DNA of 64,000 nt from Bubalus kerabau (Eukaryota; Chordata; Mammalia; Artiodactyla; Bovidae). The stretch lies in assembly GCF_029407905.1 (NCBI RefSeq), contig NC_073625.1, forward strand, positions 171,574,240-171,638,239, given 5' to 3'. The first letter of the stretch is position 1, and every line of letters starts with the position of its first letter. The position numbers were made by a program, and so were the translations under genes. The notes beneath the pieces are model-generated. The model ran no database searches. It saw only the letters and a program-made list of their open reading frames with translations, and was not told where the DNA came from. Below are positions 1 to 9,890 of this stretch, in pieces.

Positions 1-354
1 TTAAAAATTAGCCAATCTTACATTATGGTTAAGATTTTCAGTGTCTCTCACAGACAAATAAAAATAACCAGAAAAGCATGCCTGTGCTACAACTGAAAAC
101 AGGGAGTTCTCACCCTGGCCCTCATTTGCACAGCTAGTTCCTTTACGTTATAGGTGTGGCCTTGCTGGTACCTGAGTTTGTAGCTTCTGGTCTGAAGAAG
201 TACAAAAATTTGTGGAGTGCCATCAAATAACTTACCATTCAGCTCCTAATAAATATGCAAAGGGCTGATTAATCTGGTTAGTTGCTGAATGCTTTAGTGT
301 TTAGACACTTTAAGGCACTAAGGTCAGAATGACAACCTGCTCTTTTGACGCAGT

Positions 355-598
355 CCAGTACTTTGGCCACCTCATGCGAAGAGTTGACTCATTGGAAAAG
401 ACTCTGATGCTGGGAGGGATTGGGGGCAAGAGGAGAAGGGGACGACAGAGGATGAGATGGCTGGATGGCATCACTGACTCGATGGACATGAGTCTGAGTG
501 AACTCCGGGAGTTGGTGATGGATGGGGAGGCCTGGCGTGCTGCGATTCATGGGGTCGCAAAGAGTTGGACGTGACTGAGCGACTGAACTGAACTGAAA
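355..598 (+). mobile_element. BovB LINE 3' end, truncated
   Basis: Sense-strand tail of a BovB (RTE-clade) LINE. It encodes the C-terminal reverse-transcriptase protein motif RWLDGITDSMDMSL and closes with the ACTGAGCGACTGAACTGAACTGAA end shared with Bov-A SINEs. It is 5'-truncated, as most copies are. Confidence 0.85.
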
Positions 599-1200
599 TA
601 AACTGAAGGGAAGCATATTTATTTGGGGGAGTAATCCGAGGTCTTGTAAAGAAAACATACTACTAATTGAATAAATGTAAACACAGCGGGTTCCAATGTG
701 GTTTAGACCAACAGAAAAGAGCAGAAAAGGCTTTCATTTTTGCTTTGTATTGGTGCGTTTGTATCTTGGTGAGGTTTCTGGTTTTTCTGGAAGCAGGGCC
801 TCCAGAATTCTCTCTAACTCTTGTTTTAACCAGCGGGCCCCCTTTTGGAAATGTGACAGGATCTGTGGATAATTAATAAGAATTGGACACGTTTCTAATT
901 TTAAATTATTCTTTCTTTCTAGTTGTGCAAGAACTCAGCAGTATTACCGCTGAGTGGGAGTGCTGTACACTGTTATTAAATAGCTTTATTATTCCCTTGC
1001 AGGTTAGCTATTTATTAATTTGATCAGTACTCATGTGGAAAAAATGGCCTTTATTGTGCTGCCATCTCTTCCCTATACACTGTGTTCCCTGGTAGTCAGA
1101 AGCATATTACTTGTTTTCACTTGTACCCCATACACTTCCACTTTCATTTCACCCCTACTTGAGCCACACTAAGCTTCTCACCATAATCAAGATGACTCTT

Positions 1201-1490
1201 TTTTAAATAATTATTTTATTTATTTTTGGCTTCACTAGGTCTTCATTGCTGCACAGGCTTTGTCTAGCTGTGGTGAGTGGGCGCTCCTCTCTAGCTGTGG
1301 TGCATGGGGGTTACTCTTTAGTTGTGGCGCACAGGCTCCTCAAAGCAGTGGTTTCTCTTGTTATGGAGCTCAGGCTAAAGGGCCTGGGCTCAGTGATTGC
1401 AGCTCAGAGCCTTAGTTGCCCCCTCAGCATGTGGAATCTCCTGGACTAGGGATCAAGTTCATGCCCTCTGGACCACCAGGGAAATCCTAG
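1201..1490 (-). mobile_element. CHR-2-type tRNA-derived SINE
   Basis: Reverse-complement cetartiodactyl SINE. It has an AT-rich tail at the left (ATTATTTTATTTATTT), a body of repeated 'GTGGTGCATGGG'-like units, and the tRNA-derived head ending GACCACCAGGGAAATCC at the right. Confidence 0.75.
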
Positions 1491-1639
1491 ATGATTTTTG
1501 TTTTCCCTGAGTAGTAATGCCAGCCTCTCCCTCTTCATTGAGTCCAGTTTTGGTTTTGTCCCAAGTCAGGAATCATTTTTCTCTCCCCAACACTTTCATC
1601 CTGCTTTATTCACCCTGTGATGAACAGGACTGTCAGCTG

Positions 1640-1800
1640 GTTTTATGACTGGCTCTCCATGTAATTGTTCAATACTAGATTTTGAGCTCCTTAAAAGGAA
1701 GCCTTACTTCTTGTCTTGTTCGAACATCTTTGTATTTCTAGGGCCTACTACCCTGCTTTGCACCTAACGATTACTCAACAAACTCATAGTATCTGAATTA
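1640..1800 (+). repeat. L2 LINE 3' end fragment
   Basis: Degraded match to the L2 3' terminus: TTTTGAGCTCCTTAAAAGG, then a 'TTTGTATTTCTAGGGCCTA' equivalent and TACTCAACAAA. It is an ancient mammalian repeat. Confidence 0.5.
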
Positions 1801-1936
1801 GCCTTAATTATATCCACAAAGGACTTGAGTTAATTTATGGGACTAAGGAACCTTTACTTTCAAAAAGGGTAATAAGTAAAAGATAAGACATCTCTTGAAT
1901 AAGAAGATGAGTATCTGGCGCCAATTAGATACTTAG

Positions 1937-2141
1937 TGCATGCATGCTTAGGCATGTCCGACTTTTTGCAATCCCAAGGACTATAGCTCACCAGGCTCTC
2001 TGTCCATGGGATTTCCCAGGCAAGAATACTGGAGTGGGTTGCCATTCCCTTCTCCAGGGTGTCTTCCCTACCCAGGGATCAAACCTGCATCCCCTGCATT
2101 GGCAGGAGGATTCTTTACCACTGCACCACCCGAGGAGCCCA
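1937..2141 (-). mobile_element. Bov-tA SINE
   Basis: Near full-length reverse-strand copy, from the GTCCGACTTTTTGCAAT end through CAAGAATACTGGAGTGGGTTGCC to the tRNA-like head ending near GAGGAGCCC. Confidence 0.88.
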
Positions 2142-2434
2142 TAACTAGATACTTAATTTGGCATTAAACTTTGTTCAGAGCTTCCTGGCAACAAAGTGAA
2201 AAGGGAAGTATGTCGGTTTACACAGTTCTCCAAGCCAGCTAAAGAAAATACACAAATTATCTGCCAGTGTTGTTATTGAAATGTGGAAAGTAGGGTGACA
2301 TAATAGACAATGTTCTTGATTGTAGTCTTATGAAAGACACAAAACTGTCCTTCAAATTGACCTTTTAAAAATCTGCCAACTACAAAAGCTAAAAGTAAAG
2401 CAGTAATCCCTAACTACATAAAGCCACTGCTGTT

Positions 2435-2835
2435 ATGGCCCCCACTCCAGTCCTCCTGCCTGGAGACTCCCAGGGACGGAGGAGCCTGGTGGGCTGCAGT
2501 CCATGGGGTCGCTGGGGGTCGGACGCGACTGAGCGACTTCACTTTCACTCTTCACTTTCATGCATTGGAGAAGGACATGGCAACCCACTCCAGTGTTCTT
2601 GCCTGGAGAATCCCAGGGACGGGGGAGCCTGGTGGGCTGCAGTCCATGGGGTCGCTAAGAGTCGGACGCGACTGAGCGGCTTCACTTTCACTTTTCACTT
2701 GCATGCATTGGAGAAGGACATGGCAACCCACTCCAGTGTTCTTGCCTGGAGAATCCCAGGGACAGGGAAGCCTGGTAGGCTGCCGTCTATGAGGTCACAC
2801 AGAGTCGGACACGACTGAAGTGACTTAGCATAGCA
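2435..2835 (+). mobile_element. Bov-A array with three units (Bov-A2-like, trimeric)
   Basis: Three successive Bov-A monomers in the same direction, with CCCACTCCAG anchors at 2441, 2584 and 2727, so an exact 143-base period. The units are joined by CACTTTCA-rich linkers ending CATTGGAGAAGG. Standard Bov-A2 has two monomers. The element ends GACACGACTGAAGTGACTTAGCA followed by a short AGCAT run. Confidence 0.82.
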
Positions 2836-3551
2836 TAGCATTATATAATAGTTCTTTAAAGTTGTTTCCTGATGATCGGATGTGAAACCAAGTTAGACTT
2901 AACAAGTTACTTAAGTAACTATCAAGTATCCATTGCTGGGTAGCAAATTACCCAACAACTTTGTTACTTGATATGGCAAACATTCATCACCACTGAGACC
3001 CTCTGGTTCAGGATCTCTCATGACTTGGCAGTTGCCAGCACGGCAGTCTCTGAGGACTCAACTGGGACTAAAGGATCCACTTAAAGCTCACTCACATAGC
3101 TGTTTAACTTCCACCCCACACGTTTTCCTCCGTAGGGCTGGTCATGACTGAACTTCCCCTTCAGAGAGCAATCTAAGAGAAAGACTGAAAGATTATGACA
3201 TAATGCATGTGAGAGAAAGAAAGAGCAGCCCAAATGGAGGCCGTGGTAACTGTTTAATCTCAGACGGGATGGACTATCACTTCTGTTGATCACACAGACC
3301 AGCATTGGTACAGTGTGAGAGGGGACTACACAAGGGTGTCGATACCAAGGGTCAAGAATCACTGCAGGCTATCTCAAAGGACGGCTGCCACGGCAACCAA
3401 GGATGTTTGGTTCTCGTGTACTTGAGATGGTCCTTCTCACATCTCAGATGTGACCACGTGTAAGTAGTGTATGAAGACCATTCAAAGTTGACTCCTGTGG
3501 TTGCAAGTCAGTATTTATGTGTTGATTAATGAGAGACATATATACTTCTTT

Positions 3552-3750
3552 GGGCTTCTCAGGTGGCTCAGTGGTGAAGAATTTGCCTGCCAAAGCAGGA
3601 GACACAGGTTTTATTCCTGGGTTGGGAAGATCCCCTGGAGATGGGAATGGAAGCCCACTCCAGTATTCTTGTCTGGAAAATGCCATGGACAAAGGAGCCT
3701 GGAGGGCTACAGTCCCTGGGGTCACAAAGAGTAGGACACAACTGAGCACG
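3552..3750 (+). mobile_element. Bov-tA SINE
   Basis: Full-length sense copy from GGGCTTCTCAGGTGGCTCAG to GACACAACTGAGCAC. Likely target-site duplication: TATACTTC at 3541-3548 and 3759-3766. Confidence 0.9.
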
Positions 3751-5439
3751 TACACGTGTATACTTCCTGTCCCAGGAGACAAATGCTCCTTGTACAGGGT
3801 AGAAATATATAGACCTGATGTGAGTATTTCTTTCCCACCCTTGCAGTGATAAGACCAACAGTTTCCATGAAAGATAGCTGATTATTTTGAATTACTTACA
3901 AGAGCTGCACATAGGTTTCTGCTCATAAAATATGGAAGAAAACTCTTGGCTTTAAAACCCTTAAGCTCATGTGCGGTCACAGGCATTCTCAGCCTCTGCT
4001 ATTTCACATGCTTGATTTTTACTAGGACTGAATCTTAAATGGCCCTTGGGGTGAGAGTTAAAGAAGGGAACCATCTTAAACTGTGAAAGGGACTTCCTTG
4101 GAGAAAGCCAGGTACTCTTATCATCCCCATTATACAAAGGGATTAAGTAATTTACACAGTGTTACAGAGCTAAGCATCGGTTATATTCAGCCAGGAAAAA
4201 AGAGACTAGGCTGTCTTACTTTAGACTACATGCAGAATTGTCCCACCTGTGCCTATATTTCCTTTAGCCTTTTAAAAGGATTTATTAAGCCATTAAAAAT
4301 GAATGAAATATTAATTAAAAAGCACACAAATGCTAGTATTAAATAGAGTTAAAGTTAATGTACTTAAGTATTAAGAATTTCTAAAGGATAAAAAAATTGC
4401 TTAAATTCCCTTTAAAGGGAGCTAATGAATGTTTGGAACAACTGACCTGGTACAGCTGGCTTTCGTTGCCAATAACTTCTCAAGGGGCAGACTGTAGCTA
4501 AGATCTCACCGTTGTGATCTTGAGAGGTGTTGACCTAGAGCCCTTGGGTCTGAGCCAGAGCCTCTAACAGGGTCAGGAGCACGCACAGGAAGGAGGCCTG
4601 CGGCTGCGGGGCCGGCTACGTGCTGCTGGTCTCATAATGAGTAAACCAGCGAGTTTTCAAAGCAAACTGGTCCAACAGGCCTCCCCAACTCTCAGCCACT
4701 TTGAAACATTAAATAATACAACAGCAAAGTTAATTTTTTTATATGATAGTGTTAAGGACAAATAAGACCTGCAGGAGTAATAAGTTTTTAAAAATTGAAG
4801 AAAGGTATTGTGGAAAATTTTTCAAATAAATAGGAAAGAGAACATGGGAAAACTGTTTTCTATAGGTTGAAAAAGTAATAGAGGAGAAGTTCTCCAGAAA
4901 ATTTCCCCAGCAGGGCCTCAAGTCTTAGTCAGGGCAGGGTCAGGGGTCAGAGGGATGGTAATAAAGGTTCTGGGGTGCTGGGGGTGGAGATGAATGTGGG
5001 AGCAGCGGGCATGACAGTCTTGAACCCAGTGGGGATTCTGCCAGAAGAATCTGCAGATCCCCCAGAAGAGTCTGCAGGGGGAACAGTGCTTTTGTGCAAA
5101 CACATGGACACCTTCCATCGAGTTCAGGCACTTTTCAAAATATGCAGAACTGGGTCTTCCTTCTGGATGACTTTAAATGACAGCTAGATAACAGGCTCAA
5201 TAAAGAACCCCTAAAAGGTGTGCTTCGCAGGCATCTGGGCTTGAGAAACTGGGAATTAGAACACCTGGTCTATTAGCTGGAGTTTTGCTCACACCACGGC
5301 ACTGGCTCCAAATTTCACCAGAATACTTAGGTCCTCTTGAGTGGAAATAATGAGAAGTCTAGTCTAGCTACATGTCATCCATCAGACAGCTGATTTAGAA
5401 GATTCTTTTTGTGATAATTACACTTCACCATTCACAAAG

Positions 5440-5585
5440 TCTTCCTACATCTATTGTACAATATGATTCTTATGACAACCCTGAGTTAAGTAAGGTAAAC
5501 TAATGTAATTATCATTTCTTTTTTACAAATGAGGCAACAAAGGCAAAGAAAAGTATCAGTGACTCCCCAGGGTGTCATATGTAAC
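5440..5585 (+). repeat. MIR-like fragment
   Basis: Contains the MIR core pattern: an ACAACCCTGAGTTAAGTA region, then TTTTTACAAATGAGGCAAC. Degraded and assigned with limited confidence. Confidence 0.4.
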
Positions 5586-5865
5586 CATGGTGTTGTGTGT
5601 ACCACGCATGGCCTCTTATCCCCACCCCCACATCCCCCACCTGCCATCCCCAGCAAAATCACTGTAAGGACACCAGTCCTGTAAGCTACTGTACTCAGTT
5701 AAATCACTGCCTCCAGGGTAGCAAAAGTTACTCTCAAACCCAGAGGGTCTGGCACTAACCCTGCTCACTTCACAGTGAAATTTGAAAGCAGTGGTTAATC
5801 CACCATGCTGTAAATTAGCAACACAGAGTGGAAAGGTTAAATACATGACTTTGGAGAATTGTTGA

Positions 5866-6160
5866 TAGCTCAGTTGGTAAAGAATCCGCCTGCAATGCAG
5901 GAGACCCCAGTTCAATTCCTGGGTCAGGAAAATACCCTGGAGAAGGGATAAACTACCCACTCCAGTATTCCCGGGCTTCCCTTGTGGTTCAGCTGGTAAA
6001 GAATCCTCCTGCAATGTTCGATCCCTGGGTTGGGAAGATACCCTGGAGAAGGGAAAGGCTACCCACTCCAGTATTCTGGCCTGGAGGATTCCATGGACTA
6101 TACAGTCCATGGGGTCGCAAAGAGTCAGAAACGACTGAGAGACTTTCACTTTCACTTGAA
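5866..6160 (+). mobile_element. Bov-tA SINE with duplicated tRNA-derived head
   Basis: Two tRNA-like heads in a row (CAGTTGGTAA at 5871 and CAGCTGGTAA at 5990, 119 bases apart), followed by one Bov-A body ending GAAACGACTGAGAGACTTTCACTT. It is read as one composite element rather than two insertions because only one tail is present. Confidence 0.8.
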
Positions 6161-6170
6161 AACTGTATCG

Positions 6171-6243
6171 TTCAGTTCAGTTCAGTCGCTCAGTCGTGTC
6201 CGACTCTTTGCCAGTCCATGGACTGTAGCATGCCAGGCTGTAC
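6171..6243 (-). mobile_element. Bov-A/BovB 3'-end fragment, antisense
   Basis: Begins TTCAGTTCAGTTCAGTCGCT, the reverse of the shared BovB/Bov-A terminus, and stops after about 73 bases at GCCAGGCTGTAC. It forms an inverted repeat with the preceding sense Bov-tA. Confidence 0.75.
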
Positions 6244-6310
6244 ATAGGTACACAAAATGCTAAATTAATCCTGGAAGTGATATGATACAGTAAAAGAGCA
6301 GAAGTTTTAA

Positions 6311-6330
6311 AGAAAGATGTTCTGAATTTA
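6311..6330. repeat. Target-site duplication, left copy, of the tRNA-Lys insertion
   Basis: Matches 6429-6448 at 17 of 20 positions, with the last 12 bases (GTTCTGAATTTA) identical. It brackets the tRNA-Lys copy and its A-rich tail. Confidence 0.8.
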
Positions 6331-6348
6331 TTTTGTTTATTTATTTTT

Positions 6349-6424
6349 TGGTGCCTGGATAGGGGCATGAACCTTGGACCCTCAGATTAAAAGTCTGATG
6401 CTCTACCAGCTGAGCTACATAGGC
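6349..6424 (-). pseudogene. tRNA-Lys(UUU) retropseudogene with CCA and A-rich tail
   Basis: Read on the minus strand, 6424-6352 is a 73-base tRNA-Lys copy. It has an intact D arm (GCTCAGCTGGTAGAGC) and an intact anticodon arm TCAGA-CTTTTAA-TCTGA with anticodon TTT. The 3' half carries substitutions: two mismatches plus one wobble pair in the acceptor stem and two mismatches in the T stem. The three bases CCA (6351-6349) follow the discriminator A directly, and an A-rich tail (6348-6331) comes next. Genomic tRNA genes lack an encoded CCA, so this copy came from a mature tRNA by reverse transcription. It is flanked by a direct repeat (6311-6330 and 6429-6448, 17 of 20 identical). Stem damage and no visible terminator T run make it a pseudogene rather than a working gene. 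Confidence 0.85.
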
Positions 6425-6499
6425 TATTAAGAAGAGGTTCTGAATTTAGACCCTGGCTTCCCTGTTCACTCTTTTTGTTTGTCTGTTGTTTGATCATTG

Positions 6500-7260
6500 T
6501 ATTTATTTATTTAAAACTTTTCTTTATACTGGGGCATAGTTGACTAACAGAGTTGTGTTAGTTTTAGGTTTACAGCAAAGTGATTCAGCTATACACACGT
6601 GTATCTGTTCTTTTTCAATTCTTTCCCCATTTGTTGTTGTTTAGTCCCTAAGTCGTGTCTGCCTCTTTGCAACCTCATGGACTACATCACACCATCCTTC
6701 CCTCTCCTTCACCATCTCCCTGAGCTCGCTCAAGCTCATGTCCATTGAGTCAGTGATGCCATCAAACCATCTTGTCCTCTGTCACCCTCTTCTCCTTTTG
6801 CCTTCAATTTTTCCCAGGATCAGGGTCTTTTCCAAAGAGTTGGCCTTTCGCATCAGGTGGCCAAAGTTTTGGAGCTTCAGCTTCAGCGTCAGTCCTTGAT
6901 TTCCTTTAGGATTTACTGGTTTGATCTCCTTGCAGTCCTAGGGACTCTCAAGAGTCTTCTCCAGCACCACAATTCAAAAGCATCAATTCTTCAGCACTCA
7001 GCCTTCTTTATGGTCCGACTCTCACATTCGTACATGACTACTGAAAAAACCATAGCTTTAACTCTAGGGACTTTTTCAGGCAAAGTGATGTCTCTGCTTT
7101 TTAATACACTGTCTAGGTTTGTCATTTTCCCATTTAGGTTACTTCAAAATACTGAGATCCTTGTTGGTAATCTCTTTTTAATATAGCGATGGGTACATGT
7201 CAATCCCAGGCTTCCAACCTATCCTTGTCCCGACCTCCCACCCTCATCCCCTTCCCCAGC
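6500..7260 (-). mobile_element. L1 3'-end fragment, interrupted by a BovB insertion
   Basis: Two pieces of one element: about 6500-6632 (GTTGTGTTAGTTTTAGG, CAGCAAAGTGATTCAG) and about 7125-7260 (CTTCAAAATACTGAGATCC, TACATGTCAATCCC). The T-rich left border reads as a reversed poly-A tail, so the element is antisense. A related end is seen at 63890-64000. Confidence 0.6.
6633..7130 (-). mobile_element. BovB LINE 3' end, antisense, inserted in L1
   Basis: Reverse-strand BovB tail of about 500 bases, from TTGTTGTTGTTTAGTCCCTAAG to the ORF2 region reading TTTAATACACTGTCTAGG. The host L1 resumes directly after it. A short flanking repeat of the TTTCCC(C)ATTT type (6623-6632 and 7126-7135) fits a target-site duplication. 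Confidence 0.82.
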
Positions 7261-7934
7261 AATAGTCACTGTTTAAAAGAATTCAGCTGAGTCACTTAAC
7301 TTTGCTTAATTTCAACCCCTAAATCTATAAAATAGAGCTTTCGTGACAAAACATTTCATTGGAATATGAAGAAACTCTGATAAGGTATTGTCTCTGAAGT
7401 CACTTTATAATTTTAAATTTTGAATTATTTCAAATCTGTTTGGGGAGGGTAACAGATCATTTCCCATCTCAAATGACTGATTGTTGGTTTTCATATTTAT
7501 TGTCTCTTTGCCTCCCCATGCACCCCCCCTCACTTATATTGACCAACATATCACCATCATCTACAATAGTGCCAGGCACTTAGTAGGCACTCGGCAAATA
7601 CTCGCTGAATGAATAAGCATGAAAACCAATAGAAATAATCATATTGGAATTTAATTAAAGAGAAGAAATTTTGAAAGATAGACTGTCTGCCTCTAGCTTC
7701 CCCAGGTCTAAGGGAAATTAAATGTGTGGTTAAATACACTGGCATCATTTCCACTTACATCTCCAATCGTCACTTTCTTACACCCAGTTAAAATAAATCA
7801 TACAGAGCTTCCTCCCCTTACTGTTTTCTGATCTTCAGCAAGCCCTGCCAAGAGCTAGAGACACAGCCCAGTAGGTCTCTTCTCTCAGCCCTGAGCACAG
7901 TGAAAAAAGACGGTTTGAAGTATTTGAAAGCATT

Positions 7935-7937
<3 letters not shown>

Positions 7938-7966
<29 letters not shown>

Positions 7967-7967
7967 T
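7938..7967. repeat. A run followed by (TA)n
   Basis: Ten A bases followed by about eight TA units. A short low-complexity tract. Confidence 0.9.
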
Positions 7968-9323
7968 TCACCCTTCTGGTCTATTTAACATTCTGTATCA
8001 CCCATATTTCATTACCTTAGCTCCTCACAATGACTATGAAATAATTTCCCGATTCTTTCCTTATCCATGGTTGCTGGTCAACTTGAGTGATTTCATACTG
8101 ATCAGTTTTTCTGATTTACTGAGAGTTGAGTTTTGGGACAGTCCTCTCAAATCCACTGAGGAACAAGAATGTCACCAACCTCTGTACCTCATTAATATTA
8201 AAAAGTTAATAACATTTATTAGTGTTAAGGATTGACTTACCAATGTTAATATTTAAATCTGATAAATTAATAAGTTCTACTTTTGTTTATTTTTTGCATG
8301 CTTAAAGAATTCTAATCTGTCTAGAGGAAACTTCTCTGTTTTAGTTACTTTTCAGAGCAGCAGAATATCTGCAGGCAGCACTAGGGATATAGGTAAGAAG
8401 CCAAGAAAACCATAGTTGGAACAATTATTGATTACTTGCTAAACTCTGGATGAGTGACTTCATTCTCTATATTTCCTTTGATTTCTGAGTTTTTTTAAAA
8501 AAGAAAAGAATGAAGAGAACCACTGATTTCCTAATTTGCAACATGATGAGAAGACAAATGAAATATTTTGATTTCTTACAGGTCTCAAGGAACCACAGGA
8601 GTTTGTTTTATTTTCATTTTATTATATATTTTATTATGGATGACATTGAATATTTCATGGCACTGTGAAGTAACGTGGATTCCTTTTGCCTCCAAGCCTA
8701 GTCTGTGGTCAGCCTCAGCATCATTTGCATTGCAATAGCACAAAGGAAAGAAGTGGTATTTTGCTAGGTCACAGAGAGTGTCAGTGCCAAGTCAGGACCA
8801 AACACAGGCAATTGTTTAGCTCATAAAGCCCCACAGCTTCCCGTGGATTATTTGTGGGTCACATCTCAACCTTATGTTTAATAACCACTACCACCACAAA
8901 GATTGCTGATTACTCAGATGTTAAGCACAGCCATTATTTCTTTGCAAATAAAGGCTCTCCTCACAGAATAAAAAGACCACTTGTGCTTTCCAAGTAAAAT
9001 CCTTTTATTATTAGATTCTGGGCATTTGGTGACTTATACCATATAATATATACTTATAATTCAATGAGCTTAATAATAACAAAATAGCTATAACTGATTG
9101 TTTGATGAAATACAGAGAATTCCAGAAACATAGCTATGTTTTTACGAGATAAATCATAGTATGAGACTGGGAATATAATTTCTTTTCAAACCCTTTTCCC
9201 GTGAGGCATATGGTAGACTTTCTTTTCCCACTTTGCTGCTCAATCCCACTCCTGTCTTGTGTGACAGCAAGAACTGTCCCTTCAGGTTTACAAAGGGAGA
9301 ATTAGTTCGAATTTTGTTTAGAA

Positions 9324-9473
9324 TGGGGGATTGAGGCTGCCAACATTTTTTAAATGTATTTATTTATTCGGCTGTTTTGGATCTTAGTGGCATCCTTCTG
9401 GGGGATTGAGGCTGCCAACATTTTTTAAATGTATTTATTTATTCGGCTGTGTTGGATCTTAGTGGCATCCTTC
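9324..9473. repeat. 75-base tandem duplication spanning a SINE border
   Basis: Copies 9324-9398 and 9399-9473 differ at about one position (GCTGTTTTGG versus GCTGTGTTGG). The unit includes unique flank (GGGGGATTGAGGCTGCCAAC) and the AT-rich end of the adjoining CHR-2 SINE, so it arose after that insertion. Confidence 0.92.
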
Positions 9474-9652
9474 AGGATCTTTTGTTGCAATGCATAGACT
9501 CTCTAGTTACGGCTCATTGGCTCAGTAGTTGGGGCACGCAGGCTTAGTTGTTCAGGGGCATGTGGGATCTTAGTTAACCTGACCTGGGATCACACCTACA
9601 TCTTTTGCATTGCAAGGAGGATTCTTAACCACTGGAACCAGGGAAGTCCCGA
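9415..9652 (-). mobile_element. CHR-2-type SINE
   Basis: Antisense copy: AT-rich tail TTTAAATGTATTTATTTATT, body with GGCTCAGTAGTTGGGGCACG, head TTGCATTGCAAGGAGGATTC and CCAGGGAAGTCCC. Its tail end is duplicated in tandem to the left. Confidence 0.8.
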
Positions 9653-9683
9653 GGCCACCAACATATTGAAGCTACTCACATCA

Positions 9684-9890
9684 TTCTCCAGTGGCTCAGT
9701 CAATAAAGAATCAGCCTGCAGTGTGGAAGAACTGGGTTCAATCTCTGGGTTGGGAAGATCCCATGGAGGAGGAAATGGCAACTCACTCCAGTATTCTTCC
9801 CTGGAGAATCCCCATGGACAAAGGAGTCTGATGGGCTACTGTCCATGACACCACAAAGAGTCAGACATGACGGAGTGACTAAGCACAGCC
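9684..9890 (+). mobile_element. Bov-tA SINE
   Basis: Sense copy from CCAGTGGCTCAGTCAATAAAG to GACATGACGGAGTGACTAAGC. Imperfect target-site duplication CATCATT(C/T)TC at 9679-9688 and 9891-9900. Confidence 0.88.

Noticed and set aside
2930..3090. Old repeat resembling sequence near 61240-61500
   Set aside because: Shared wording (a TTGCTG-GTAACAA-type start) is suggestive but too degraded to assign by eye.
5616..6155. 179-codon open frame on the minus strand
   Set aside because: Its main part is an antisense Bov-tA SINE and the rest shows no protein family. SINE-derived frames of this kind recur across the window.
5866..6160. tRNA-like heads of Bov-tA and CHR-2 SINEs as tRNA genes
   Set aside because: They lack a complete cloverleaf and are parts of SINEs. 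Only the tRNA-Lys copy at 6349-6424 has the full tRNA length.
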